From NCBI RefSeq assembly GCF_000425225.1, contig NZ_AULJ01000039.1, forward strand, positions 1-55,916: a DNA stretch of 55,916 bases, given 5' to 3'. The first letter of the stretch is position 1. Every line of letters begins with the position of its first letter. The notes beneath the pieces were generated by a model. That model did not search any database, was not told the DNA's origin, and saw only the letters and a program-made list of their open reading frames with translations. This stretch comes from Pontibacillus marinus BH030004 = DSM 16465 (GTDB taxonomy: Bacteria > Bacillota > Bacilli > Bacillales > BH030062). Both the position numbers and the translations under genes were made by a program. Positions 16,346-24,408 of the stretch are shown piece by piece.

Positions 16346-17260
16346 ATGATGGACGTTTCTCTGAAAAAAGTACAACTCCCAAATGGTGAATCACTAGGAT
16401 ACCGAGAACGTGAAGGTGGGGAAGATGTCGTTGTTTTGGTCCATGGAAATATGACGTCTTCAAAGCATTGGGATCTTGTTTTAGAAAATATGAATTCCAA
16501 GTATAAAGTATACGCCATTGATTTGAGAGGGTTTGGTGTTTCTACATATCTAGAGCCTATTTCATCTATTAAAGATTTTTCAGATGATCTGAAATCTTTT
16601 TTAGATGCATTAGACTTGGATGATGTCGCACTTGTCGGTTGGTCTATGGGTGGAGCCGTTTGTCAGCAATTCTGTGTAGATTATCCGAGTTATTGTAATC
16701 GCTTACTCTTATTAGCTTCAGGGTCCACACGTGGTTATCCTTTTTATGCAACGGGTGAGAATGGTTTGCCTGATACGAATCACCGTCTGAAAACGTATGA
16801 AGAGGTCAAAGCTGATCCAGGTAAAACACTTGCTGTGCAGAAAGCTTATGACACAGAGGATCGTGAGTTTTTAAAGTCGATGTGGAACATGCTGATTTAT
16901 GTGAATAATAAGCCTGATGAGGAAAAGTGTGAGGAATATGTAGATGATATTTTAACGCAACGAAATCTTGCTGAAGTCTATCAGGCTTTGAATCAATTTA
17001 ATATTAGTGCAGTTGATAACGAAGTAGCCCAAGGGACGGGGCAGGCACAGGATATAAATATCCCTGTTTTGGTTATGCGCGGCGATATGGACTACGTAAT
17101 AACAGAAAAGATGACAAATGAGATCTTAGAAGATATAGGAGAGAATACAACTTTTGTATCTTTACCAGGATGTGGTCACTCTCCTTTAGTGGATGATTTA
17201 TCGTCATTGATACAAACGCTGGAACAATTTTTAGAAGAAAAGGAGCATCATAAACAGTGA
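16346..17260 (+). CDS. Alpha/beta hydrolase
   Basis: A protein of about 304 aa with the alpha/beta hydrolase fold: oxyanion-hole LVHGNMTSSKHWD, nucleophile elbow GWSMGGAVCQQ (Ser), acid in VMRGDMDYVI, and His in LPGCGHSPLV, a complete Ser-Asp-His triad. The C-terminal lid helices are acidic. The substrate is unknown; in this operon an ester, thioester or C-C bond of an acyl intermediate is likely. Start candidates are GTG 16337, ATG 16340, 16346 and 16349; 16346 has the best spacing from AGAGGGTGA. The stop overlaps the SDR start by 4 nt. Confidence 0.82.
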   Translation: MMDVSLKKVQLPNGESLGYREREGGEDVVVLVHGNMTSSKHWDLVLENMNSKYKVYAIDLRGFGVSTYLEPISSIKDFSDDLKSFLDALDLDDVALVGWSMGGAVCQQFCVDYPSYCNRLLLLASGSTRGYPFYATGENGLPDTNHRLKTYEEVKADPGKTLAVQKAYDTEDREFLKSMWNMLIYVNNKPDEEKCEEYVDDILTQRNLAEVYQALNQFNISAVDNEVAQGTGQAQDINIPVLVMRGDMDYVITEKMTNEILEDIGENTTFVSLPGCGHSPLVDDLSSLIQTLEQFLEEKEHHKQ

Positions 17261-17997
17261 GATTACAAGATAAAGTAGCGATTATAACAGGTGGAGCAAA
17301 TGGCATTGGATTTGAAGCGGCAAGGCTATTTGCTAGTGAAGGTGCGAAAGTAGCGATTGCGGATTTCAATCGAGAGGTTGGAGAGCAACGAGCCATTGAG
17401 TTAAAAAGTGAAGGATTTGATGTGAGTTTTGTGGAGGTAAACGTAGCAGAACGAGAGAGTGTTGATGCGATGGTTGAAAGTGTAGCTTCTCAATTTGGGG
17501 GCATTGATATACTCGTAAACAATGCTGGCATTACACGTGATGCGATGTTGTCTAAAATGACATCCGAACAATTTCAACAGGTGATCAATGTTAACCTAAC
17601 AGGAGCGTTCCATTGTGCGCAGGCCGTGTTACCTTATTTAGTTGAAAAAGGAAAAGGGAAGATAATTAACACGTCCTCTGTATCAGGTGCGTTTGGAAAT
17701 GTTGGTCAGTCTAACTATGCGGCGGCTAAATCTGGGTTACTCGGTTTAACGAAAACATGGGCTAAAGAGCTTGGAAGAAAAGGGATCAATGTAAATGCTG
17801 TAGCTCCAGGATTCACGGAGACTGCTATGGTAGAAGAAGTTCCTGAAAAAGTAATCGATCAAATGATAGAACAAGTTCCTATGGGACGCTTAGGACGTAC
17901 TACAGACATTGCTCAGGCTTATCTATACTTAGCTTCAGATGAATCAAATTATGTGAATGGTCATACTCTTCATGTTGATGGCGGCATCATGATGTGA
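17257..17997 (+). CDS. SDR family oxidoreductase, FabG-like
   Basis: A 246-aa classical short-chain dehydrogenase/reductase. The nucleotide site is TGGANGIGFEAARLF (residues about 10-24), followed by NNAGIT and the catalytic Ser-Tyr-Lys in NTSSVSGAFGNVGQSNYAAAK. The C-terminus YVNGHTLHVDGGIMM is typical of 3-oxoacyl-(ACP/CoA) reductases. Asp at the end of beta-2 (IADFNRE) suggests NAD(H) rather than NADP(H). GTG 17257 overlaps the hydrolase stop. It is the last gene of the operon, followed directly by a nested terminator. It probably interconverts a 3-oxo and 3-hydroxy acyl group. Confidence 0.85.
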   Translation: MRLQDKVAIITGGANGIGFEAARLFASEGAKVAIADFNREVGEQRAIELKSEGFDVSFVEVNVAERESVDAMVESVASQFGGIDILVNNAGITRDAMLSKMTSEQFQQVINVNLTGAFHCAQAVLPYLVEKGKGKIINTSSVSGAFGNVGQSNYAAAKSGLLGLTKTWAKELGRKGINVNAVAPGFTETAMVEEVPEKVIDQMIEQVPMGRLGRTTDIAQAYLYLASDESNYVNGHTLHVDGGIMM

Positions 17998-18005
17998 TTT
18001 CCTCT

Positions 18006-18073
18006 ATACCGTGCTTAACTCAAGATTGTCGACAAGTATTTCGACAAACCTTTGAGGGAGCACGGTATTTTTT
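18006..18073 (+). terminator. Nested long terminator, copy 2
   Basis: Outer stem ATACCGTGCT (18006-18015) pairs with AGCACGGTAT (18059-18068) before a T run. The 43-nt interior contains a perfect 7-bp hairpin (TTGTCGA with TCGACAA) inside a second stem (CTCAAG with CTTTGAG). It shares architecture and interior with copies 1 and 3. Confidence 0.9.
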
Positions 18074-18091
18074 ATAAGGATGGTTTCCCTT

Positions 18092-18124
18092 TGTAACTAC
18101 CTTGTAACTCCGATTTTGTAGCAT
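18092..18124 (+). promoter_or_regulatory. BTAD-type activator site and promoter of the ligase gene
   Basis: TGTAACT (18092-18098), 4-nt gap, TGTAACT (18103-18109), then 9 nt and TAGCAT (18119-18124) as -10. This reproduces the 10335-10367 site base for base in spacing, with conserved flanking CTTTGTAACT and ATAAGGT-like bases. It indicates co-regulation with the liv/KAS operon. Confidence 0.7.
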
Positions 18125-18157
18125 AAAGGTAGCTTACAAGAACGGGGAGAGATGATT

Positions 18158-19654
18158 GTGAGATGTGAATTAGATTGGATCAAGGGACGTGCTCGTCTTT
18201 TTCCCGAGCAAGTTGCTGTTATTGATGATGATCAGGGTAAGTCTTTTACATATGAAGAACTTAATGAACGTGCAATCAATCTAGCGAACTATTTTTTATC
18301 TCAAGGGATTCAAAAAGGAGATCGAATTGCACTAATTGCACCCAACCATGTCAGCTACTTTGACTTCTTATTCTCCTGTGCCAAAATTGGTGCCATTTTT
18401 GTCCCATTAAACTGGAGACTATCAAAGGGTGAACAGGAGTATGTACTAGGGGATTCAAAGCCTAAGTTGATCGGTGTGCACCAACATTTCGCAGGGGATT
18501 GTGAATGGGTGAAGTTCGAGTACTCTGTGTTAGATATTCATGACAATGAGTATATTCGTAAGCTTCCTATTCTTGGTCTGAATTCTGAAAGCATGCCGCA
18601 ATCATTAGATGAGCCACTGGCGATGATGTACACAGGAGGAACAACAGGTAAGCCAAAGGGTGTTGTTTTATCTCATAACTCAATTATATGGAACGCCTTA
18701 AATACGATTGTGAGTTGGAATTTGACCAATGAAGATACAACCCTTACAACATTACCTATGTTCCATGCCGGAGGACTAAATGCATTGAGTGTCCCTCTAC
18801 TAATGTGTGGTGGAAAAGTCATATTGTCTTCTACATTCGATCCAGAAAAGGCTGTAGAGGATTTACTTCATTATCAATGTACGATCGTGTTATTTGTTCC
18901 AACAATGTATCATATGATTGTACGTACAAAGAGCTTTGCTGAAGCATCTTTCGAAAATATGAAAGTATTTCTTTCAGGAGGAGCCCCATGCCCTAAAGCG
19001 GTGTATGAAGCTTTTGCTGGAAAAGGTCTTTTATTCAAAGAGGGATATGGATTAACGGAAGCAGGTCCAAACAATTTTTATATCGACCCTTATGAGGCAA
19101 AAGAAAAACAAGGTTCTGTTGGGAAGGCCATGATGTTTAATGAGGTTCGAGTTGTAGATGATGAGGGGAAAGATGTTCAAGTAAACGAAGTAGGCGAGCT
19201 ATTGCTAAAAGGGAACCATACATTTGAATACTACTGGAATAAACCTAAAGCTACCTCTGAATCGATTGAAAATGGTTGGTTTCACACGGGTGATTTAGCC
19301 CGTCGGGATGATGATGGATATGTTTATATCGTTGGACGGAAAAAAGAGATGATCATTACGGGGGGAGAGAATGTTTACCCTCTAGAGGTTGAGCATTGGT
19401 TAGAAGCTCATGAAGGCATTAGTGAAGTCGCTGTTGTGGGCATTCCGGATGAGAAGTGGGGGGAAATCGTAACAGCTTTTATATCCTTGAATCAGGGCTT
19501 TTCATTAACGAAGGAAGAGCTCCAAGAGTACAGTAGAAAAAAACTTACACGTTACAAAAACCCGAAACATTTTCACTTTTTAGAGGAACTCCCTAAAACA
19601 CACGTAGGAAAAATAGATAAGCAAGCTCTTAAGAAAAATTTTATTAATCAGTAA
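18158..19654 (+). CDS. AMP-forming acyl-CoA synthetase
   Basis: A 498-aa class I adenylate-forming enzyme. The ATP-binding motif MYTGGTTGKPKGVVLSH lies near residue 155, motif A5 GYGLTEAG follows, A7 is FHTGDLARRDDDGYVYIVGRKK, and the catalytic lysine is in PKTHVGKIDKQAL near the C-terminus. It activates a carboxylic acid to acyl-AMP and then acyl-CoA; length and motifs fit fatty-acid/aryl-CoA ligases, and the exact acid is unknown. GTG 18158 is preferred because GGGGAG lies 8 nt upstream; ATG 18152 is only 2 nt from it. It is transcribed alone from a promoter with the same direct repeat as the liv operon. Confidence 0.87.
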   Translation: MRCELDWIKGRARLFPEQVAVIDDDQGKSFTYEELNERAINLANYFLSQGIQKGDRIALIAPNHVSYFDFLFSCAKIGAIFVPLNWRLSKGEQEYVLGDSKPKLIGVHQHFAGDCEWVKFEYSVLDIHDNEYIRKLPILGLNSESMPQSLDEPLAMMYTGGTTGKPKGVVLSHNSIIWNALNTIVSWNLTNEDTTLTTLPMFHAGGLNALSVPLLMCGGKVILSSTFDPEKAVEDLLHYQCTIVLFVPTMYHMIVRTKSFAEASFENMKVFLSGGAPCPKAVYEAFAGKGLLFKEGYGLTEAGPNNFYIDPYEAKEKQGSVGKAMMFNEVRVVDDEGKDVQVNEVGELLLKGNHTFEYYWNKPKATSESIENGWFHTGDLARRDDDGYVYIVGRKKEMIITGGENVYPLEVEHWLEAHEGISEVAVVGIPDEKWGEIVTAFISLNQGFSLTKEELQEYSRKKLTRYKNPKHFHFLEELPKTHVGKIDKQALKKNFINQ

Positions 19655-19659
19655 CGGCG

Positions 19660-19727
19660 ATACCAAGTATCATCCGAAGTTTGTCAGACTTCTTTAGACA
19701 ACCTTTGATCACTACTTGGTATTTTTT
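19660..19727 (+). terminator. Nested long terminator, copy 3
   Basis: Outer stem ATACCAAGTA (19660-19669) pairs with TACTTGGTAT (19713-19722), then a T run. The 43-nt interior (TTGTC with GACAA; CCTTTGAT) is homologous to copies 1 and 2. Confidence 0.9.
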
Positions 19728-19728
19728 C

Positions 19729-19755
19729 GTTTAGATAAACACCTGACTAGGGTAT
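19729..19755 (+). promoter_or_regulatory. Sigma-B-type promoter of the DUF4396 gene
   Basis: GTTTAG (19729-19734) and GGGTAT (19750-19755) are 15 nt apart, with a perfect sigma-B -10. Transcription would begin about 25 nt before the DUF4396 start codon. Confidence 0.65.
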
Positions 19756-19789
19756 GTAAATTCTAAACTTAAAATTGAGGTGATAATGA

Positions 19790-20452
19790 ATGGATACATT
19801 ACAAATCGTAGCTTGGTTAGCACTTGCTATTGGACTTTTATCCTCCTTAATTATTTTAATAGATGTAATTCGCCATCCACAAATGATGACGATCATGAAT
19901 GTGGTTTGGCCTATTAATGGCTGGTTTATGGGCCCTGTTGCTCTTTGGACATATTTCAAATGGGGGCGTATTAAAGCAAAAGATCTTAATAAAGATGACA
20001 ACCGTAAACGCCCAGCTAAGACCTTTGTTTCCACAACTCACTGTTCAGCGGGTTGTACACTTGGGGATGCCATAGGTGTTCCAATTGTATTCTTTGCTGG
20101 AATGGCAATTTTAGGTTCTAAACTTTTAGCACATTACACTGTTGAATTTATTGCAGCTTATGCCTTTGGTTTGTTATTCCAAGTACTAGCGATTTACCCT
20201 ATGAATAAAGATAAAGGTATATTTGGTTCTTTTAAATCCGCTGTTAAAGCAGACACATGGTCATTAATCGCATTTGAAGTTGGTATGTTTGGGTGGATGG
20301 CTATTGTTCACTTTATTCTGTTTACACACCCGCCGAAGCCAAATGAAATAACGTATTGGTTCATGATGCAAATTGCGATGATACTAGGATTTATCACAAG
20401 TTACCCAGCAAACTGGTGGCTTGTTAAAAAAGGAATTAAGGATGCAATGTAA
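19790..20452 (+). CDS. DUF4396 membrane protein
   Basis: A 220-aa integral membrane protein with about six helices. The conserved THCSAGCTLGDAIGVP motif near residue 83 (His, two Cys, Asp) and WPINGWFMGPVALW in the first third identify DUF4396. The clustered His/Cys/Asp residues look suited to metal or heme ligation at the membrane, which is speculation; no function is established. ATG 19790 follows GAGGTGAT at 6 nt. It is a single gene with its own sigma-B-type promoter and terminator, suggesting stress expression. Confidence 0.8.
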   Translation: MDTLQIVAWLALAIGLLSSLIILIDVIRHPQMMTIMNVVWPINGWFMGPVALWTYFKWGRIKAKDLNKDDNRKRPAKTFVSTTHCSAGCTLGDAIGVPIVFFAGMAILGSKLLAHYTVEFIAAYAFGLLFQVLAIYPMNKDKGIFGSFKSAVKADTWSLIAFEVGMFGWMAIVHFILFTHPPKPNEITYWFMMQIAMILGFITSYPANWWLVKKGIKDAM

Positions 20453-20458
20453 AGGATG

Positions 20459-20490
20459 CTCCTTTTGCTATATAGCAGAAGGAGTTTTTC
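20459..20490 (+). terminator. Terminator of the DUF4396 gene
   Basis: CTCCTTTTGCTA pairs with TAGCAGAAGGAG (one mismatch) followed by five T. Confidence 0.85.
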
Positions 20491-20588
20491 GTTAATAATT
20501 GATGTGAAACGGGGTTATTTTAAGGTGGAGAACTCATAATGTTTTTTTTATCTTTTATGTGGTTACAAACGACTGTGTAAATGGAGGA

Positions 20589-20822
20589 TTAAACTAAAAC
20601 TTCTCCATATATTTGATCTGTTTCTTCTTTCTGAAGGGCTACAGATTTTTCACCAATCTGTACAGCTATCATTCGACCGGCATTAATTTTATGAAGTAGT
20701 ACTAAAGTAATGTTTGTGTCGATCCCTAATCGATATAATCTTTGTTTATCCTTACCTGTTGCTTCAATATGTTTAATGTAAAAATGATTTCCATTATATG
20801 CTTCGGAAAGTGTGATAAGCAT
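20589..20822 (-). CDS. FeoA-like domain protein
   Basis: A 77-aa SH3-like protein with the FeoA core: GKDKQRLYRLGIDTNITLVLLHK, then RMIAVQIGEKSVALQKEETDQIYGEVLV. FeoA proteins assist the FeoB ferrous iron GTPase transporter or form regulatory domains. No feoB lies in the window, so this is an orphan copy. ATG 20822 follows GGGAGG at 9 nt. The RLG turn that normally reads LRELG is preserved as LYRLG. No clear Fur box was seen upstream. Confidence 0.7.
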   Translation of the reverse strand: MLITLSEAYNGNHFYIKHIEATGKDKQRLYRLGIDTNITLVLLHKINAGRMIAVQIGEKSVALQKEETDQIYGEVLV

Positions 20823-21026
20823 TTGTTCTTGCCTCCCTTATCAAACAAAAATACGTATATAGGAAATAAGTTCCATATAATAATATATTCCTAATACATA
20901 ACTTAGTCAAACGAAAGTATGCAAAAAGTTCTAGGAAAATGGTGTGAGGTTTCACTTATATCCATAACGGAAATGGTACTATGATATAAATTCGAACTTG
21001 GACGGAAAATTTAGGGGGTATGGAAG

Positions 21027-21923
21027 GTGTCACAGTATCAAACGGGTGCTTTTTTATATAATGGTAGTGCAGGGCCTGATCAGTTAAACGATAAATTAGC
21101 TGCAGCATTACCTGTTCTTTCACAAAATGTTGAAAAACTTTCTGTGGTGCAAACGACAAGCCGTGATGACCTTATTGAGAAAGTAAGACATTATGGAGAA
21201 GGCGTTGAAGTCCTCTACATACTTGGGGGAGATGGGACTGTTCACGATTGTATAAATGCGGTTGCAGATGTCGAGAACCAACCCGTATTGGGGATATTAC
21301 CTGGTGGGACCTGTAATGATTTCACTAGAATGTTAGGAATTCCTCAAAATGTGGGTCAAGCTGCTCATGCATTAGTGAATGGGCGCGTGGCTCCAGTAGA
21401 TCTGGGACAGGTTGGAGATAGATATTTCTTAAACTTCTGGGGTATTGGCCTTGTTACAGAGACCTCTATTAACATTGATCCCGATCAAAAGAATCGATTT
21501 GGGGTGTTAAGTTACTTTATTAGTGCGTTTAAAACAATGAATGAAGCCAATACTTTTAGATATAAATTGAGGGTAGATGGAGTGGAGTATGAAGAAGAAG
21601 GGGTTATGATTCTCGTGCTTAATGGAAGGTTCATTGGCACAAGACAAATACCTGTTCCGTCACTTTATGTAAATGACGGTAATTTAGATGTTTTAGTTAT
21701 AAAGAATTCGAATTTAAAAACATTTAGGGAGCTTCTTTCTCTTAATCAGCCTAGGACCGATTCTGAATCGTTTCAGGAGTTGTTCCACACACAAGGTAAA
21801 GAAATTGAGATTGAAACAGATGAAGAAATGGATGTCGATACCGATGGAGAAATTTATTTGAAGACTCCTGGGAGCATTAAGGTTTTACCAAACTATCTTC
21901 GTATGATCATGCAAGATTTCTAA
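21027..21923 (+). CDS. Diacylglycerol kinase family lipid kinase (YegS/BmrU type)
   Basis: A 298-aa cytosolic lipid kinase. The catalytic-domain signature LGGDGTVHDCINAV lies near residue 72, followed by LGILPGGTCNDFTRMLG, which binds nucleotide and substrate. The C-terminal beta sandwich (about 125-290) ends in the typical EMDVDTDGEIY segment. It phosphorylates diacylglycerol or a related lipid at the inner membrane face. GTG 21027 follows a GGAAGG/GGGGG tract. It stands alone between the FeoA-like and lipoprotein genes. Confidence 0.85.
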   Translation: MSQYQTGAFLYNGSAGPDQLNDKLAAALPVLSQNVEKLSVVQTTSRDDLIEKVRHYGEGVEVLYILGGDGTVHDCINAVADVENQPVLGILPGGTCNDFTRMLGIPQNVGQAAHALVNGRVAPVDLGQVGDRYFLNFWGIGLVTETSINIDPDQKNRFGVLSYFISAFKTMNEANTFRYKLRVDGVEYEEEGVMILVLNGRFIGTRQIPVPSLYVNDGNLDVLVIKNSNLKTFRELLSLNQPRTDSESFQELFHTQGKEIEIETDEEMDVDTDGEIYLKTPGSIKVLPNYLRMIMQDF

Positions 21924-22022
21924 ATAGTCTTCATGAAATTGTCATGGTTACGAGGGTTATATAAAAACCTTTCATGATAATATGACACTAAATAAGAGAT
22001 TAAAGAACAAGGAGAATAAAAG

Positions 22023-22799
22023 ATGAGAAAACTAGGATTTCTATTACTTATCTCAACTATTTTTGTAGTATTATCAGCATGTGGATCTGAAGAGGGAAAT
22101 AATGCCAGCAATAACGATGACCAACAGAATTCAGAAGAAAACCAAGAACTACAAGCTATTGAGGTGAAGATTAAAACGGTTCCTGAAACGTTAAAACCAG
22201 AAGAGGTTACAACGATTCAGGCTAAAGTTACACAAGGTTCTGAGAATGTAAATGATGCTCAAGAGGTAGAATTTGAGATATGGAAAAAAGGTTCCGAAGA
22301 CCATGAAAAGATGATGGCAGAAAAACAGGGAAAAGGTCTTTATTCCATTCAGCACACATTTGATGAAAAAGGCATTTATTATGTAATAGCTCACGTAACG
22401 GCTCGCGATATGCATAACATGCCTCAAAAGAAATTGAATGTTGGAAATGTATCTGAAAGTGACGAAAAGTCAGAGGGTCATGATCATAATGGAAGTGAGA
22501 ATAAAGAAGAACATAGTCATGGAGATCGTTCAGATGGTGTAGCCGTCCACCTTATGAAGAAAGAGGGCAAATTAATGGTGCACCTTCAAAAAGGAGAAAA
22601 GCCTTTAGCAGAGGCAAAAGTTCGATTTGAAGTGTGGAAAAATGATGGAAAGCACAAGTATATTGATGCTAAAGAAGGTAAGCAAGGTGAGTATGCTGCT
22701 GAATTCAAGGCTGATTCCACAGGAACATACAAGGTAAATGTTCATTATGAAAAAGGTGAGCTTCATGGCCATCAGAAAAAAGAGATTGAAATAAAATAA
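22023..22799 (+). CDS. YtkA/FixH-like lipoprotein, two domains, His-rich linker
   Basis: A 258-aa lipoprotein with lipobox LSAC (Cys about 20), an acidic Asn/Glu linker, and two repeats of a beta-sandwich YtkA-like domain (about 45-140: EVEFEIWKKGSEDHEK...GKGLYSIQHTF; and about 175-258: KVRFEVWKNDGKHKY...GEYAAEFKADSTG). Between them lies a His/Glu/Asp-rich stretch (EGHDHNGSENKEEHSHGD) that could bind metal ions. It would be displayed outside the membrane. Relatives occur near copper and cytochrome oxidase genes, but nothing of that sort is adjacent here. ATG 22023 follows AAGGAGAA. Confidence 0.8.
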   Translation: MRKLGFLLLISTIFVVLSACGSEEGNNASNNDDQQNSEENQELQAIEVKIKTVPETLKPEEVTTIQAKVTQGSENVNDAQEVEFEIWKKGSEDHEKMMAEKQGKGLYSIQHTFDEKGIYYVIAHVTARDMHNMPQKKLNVGNVSESDEKSEGHDHNGSENKEEHSHGDRSDGVAVHLMKKEGKLMVHLQKGEKPLAEAKVRFEVWKNDGKHKYIDAKEGKQGEYAAEFKADSTGTYKVNVHYEKGELHGHQKKEIEIK

Positions 22800-22807
22800 T
22801 AGCTTGC

Positions 22808-22842
22808 AAAAAAGCCACTCTCAAAGAAATGAGGTGGCTTTT
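22808..22842. terminator. Bidirectional terminator between convergent genes
   Basis: AAAAAAGCCAC and GTGGCTTTT flank an imperfect stem. T or A runs on both sides allow termination from both the lipoprotein and the methyltransferase gene. Confidence 0.8.
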
Positions 22843-22845
22843 CAA

Positions 22846-23457
22846 TCACTTTTTACAAACTGCTATGCCTAATGGATAATGCACACCATCCCTTGGAGGC
22901 TCGATTAAAACACCTTTTTGATAATAAAATTCGGAGGCTGAATAATTACGAAAAAGCTCTTTAAATTCTTCTGGTGTAATTTGATGTACGTGGAAAGGGG
23001 AACCACACTCAATTCCTCGTCCTTGGCCAAATGGAGTTGAAACAATTAACATGCCTCCAGGTTTTAATAATTCATAATAGTTGTTAAGTAGTTGTTGTTC
23101 ATTTTCAATATGTTCATAGGTTTCAAAGCTAATAATCGTATCAAAAGTTCCGAGTTTTTCTGGTAGGATTGGATCAACGGCATTTTCCTGTTGGAAAAAG
23201 GATTTAGGATGATAATAGTGAGCTTTTGCATAGTTGATGATATCTTGATCAATATCCACACCCATTACTTCATCTATTTCATCTTTTCGGTTTTTAGCCA
23301 TCATATGCGTCCCGTATCCAGAACCGCAAGAAAGATCAAGTACTCGACCTGTTACGTAAGGAAGAGCAAATTGATAGCGAGCCATATGCTCCAACAATAA
23401 TCCATTTGATGGCTTCATATATTCGGGTATCACACGTTCTCCAGTATCTTCTACCAA
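22846..23457 (-). CDS. Class I SAM-dependent methyltransferase
   Basis: A methyltransferase of about 203 aa. Motif I is VLDLSCGSGYGTHMMA, the acidic loop is VMGVDIDQDIINYA, and post-motif IV FDTIISFETYEHIENEQQLL and LLKPGGMLIVSTPFG fit the Methyltransf_11/23 group. The N-terminus TGERVIPEYMKPSNGLLLEHMARY recurs in relatives that start near this point. The frame extends upstream to 23553, but the only Shine-Dalgarno (GGTGGAG) precedes TTG 23457, which I chose; ATG 23481 has none. The target is unknown. Confidence 0.75.
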   Translation of the reverse strand: MVEDTGERVIPEYMKPSNGLLLEHMARYQFALPYVTGRVLDLSCGSGYGTHMMAKNRKDEIDEVMGVDIDQDIINYAKAHYYHPKSFFQQENAVDPILPEKLGTFDTIISFETYEHIENEQQLLNNYYELLKPGGMLIVSTPFGQGRGIECGSPFHVHQITPEEFKELFRNYSASEFYYQKGVLIEPPRDGVHYPLGIAVCKK

Positions 23458-23701
23458 GTTCTCTCCACCGCTTTCTTTCATTTGTGTTATAGTACTGTTA
23501 ATAGACCATAAAACTACAGAAGAATACATGCCTAGATTAAAAAGATTTTGCAAGCGCTTTTCATTATATTATGCCATACTATAAGATCTTTCAAAAGAAG
23601 GGTGTACCTTTCCTCTTGTAATACGATGAACGTTTGCTGTAGATTTATCTATAGGGACTCATAAACTTTCCAAGAGGACGTGTTAACGGAGTGAAACCCG
23701 T

Positions 23702-23731
23702 TTGACAATAAATTGAAACGGTAGCTATACT
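23702..23731 (+). promoter_or_regulatory. Sigma-A promoter of the MarR gene
   Basis: TTGACA (23702-23707), an 18-nt spacer and TATACT (23726-23731). Transcription starting near 23738 rules out the TTG at 23736 as a start codon. No MhqR-type palindrome is seen here. Confidence 0.6.
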
Positions 23732-23762
23732 CTAATTGAATAGAATAGAAAGGCTGATTAAT

Positions 23763-24224
23763 ATGGATCAAGATCAACATTATCAACAAAAGAAAGAAGA
23801 TCCATCCTTAAGATTATTTGTTGTGTTATCCAAAGCTTATCGTTCCATCACAGATCAAGTGAAAAGAGATATACAAGAGCAAGGACTTAACCCAACTGAA
23901 TTTGGTGTCCTTGAAATGCTTTATCATCAAGGAGAACAACCTCTACAAAAAATCGGGGATAAAATTCTTTTAGCAAGTGGAAGCATTACCTATGTGGTGG
24001 ACAAGCTTCAACAGAAAGGTTTGCTTGAGCGAAAGCCATGTCCGAATGACCGTCGTATTACTTATGCTGCTATTTCAGACGAAGGGTGTAAGCTATTACA
24101 ATCCATTTTTCCGGATCATTGGAAGAAAATCGAAGAGATTACAGGTGGTCTTTCTAATGAGGAAAAAGAGGAGCTTATTCCTTTACTCAAAAAGCTTGGA
24201 CAGTATGCCGATCAATTGGGTTAA
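23763..24224 (+). CDS. mhqR: MarR family regulator, MhqR-like
   Basis: A 153-aa winged-helix dimer of the MarR family: LFVVLSKAYRSITDQVKRDI, then NPTEFGVLEMLYHQGEQPLQKIG, recognition helix region ILLASGSITYVVDKLQQKGLLERK, and wing PCPNDRRITYAAIS. The wording of these segments closely recalls B. subtilis MhqR (YkvE), the repressor of quinone and diamide detoxification genes. MhqR-like operators exist in this window at 5.4 kb. Only one Cys lies in the wing and none near the N-terminus, consistent with ligand rather than thiol sensing. ATG 23763 is chosen because the promoter excludes the upstream TTG. Confidence 0.8.
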   Translation: MDQDQHYQQKKEDPSLRLFVVLSKAYRSITDQVKRDIQEQGLNPTEFGVLEMLYHQGEQPLQKIGDKILLASGSITYVVDKLQQKGLLERKPCPNDRRITYAAISDEGCKLLQSIFPDHWKKIEEITGGLSNEEKEELIPLLKKLGQYADQLG

Positions 24225-24297
24225 TCTTGCAGCCTAAGTGCGTATTATGATAATCTATAAGAAATTACACGTTATGAAAAAGGAGGTGGAAAAAGAG

Positions 24298-24408
24298 ATG
24301 CTACACACAGATAAGCGCATGATTGTTAGTAAATCACTATATTTTTACCGTGCGCAAACTCATGAATTTGTTGCTAACGGGACACGTATGCCCAATTTTA
24401 GCAACTAA
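24298..24408 (+). CDS. Leader peptide of the ABC-F gene (36 aa)
   Basis: A 36-codon frame beginning MLHTDKRMIV and ending TRMPNFSN, with the strongest Shine-Dalgarno of the neighbourhood (AAAGGAGGTGG, 8 nt upstream). Codons 3-5 contain CACACAG, attenuator segment 1, and the stop lies 7 nt before segment 2. It has no similarity I recognise and is probably a regulatory leader whose translation senses ribosome-targeting drugs. The likely promoter is TTGCAG (24227-24232), 16 nt, GATAAT (24249-24254), immediately after the MarR stop. Confidence 0.65.
   Translation: MLHTDKRMIVSKSLYFYRAQTHEFVANGTRMPNFSN

Noticed and set aside
21016-21021. GGGTAT upstream of the lipid kinase as a sigma-B -10
   Set aside because: No GTTT-like -35 at 12-15 nt; the bases also form part of the purine-rich ribosome-binding region.
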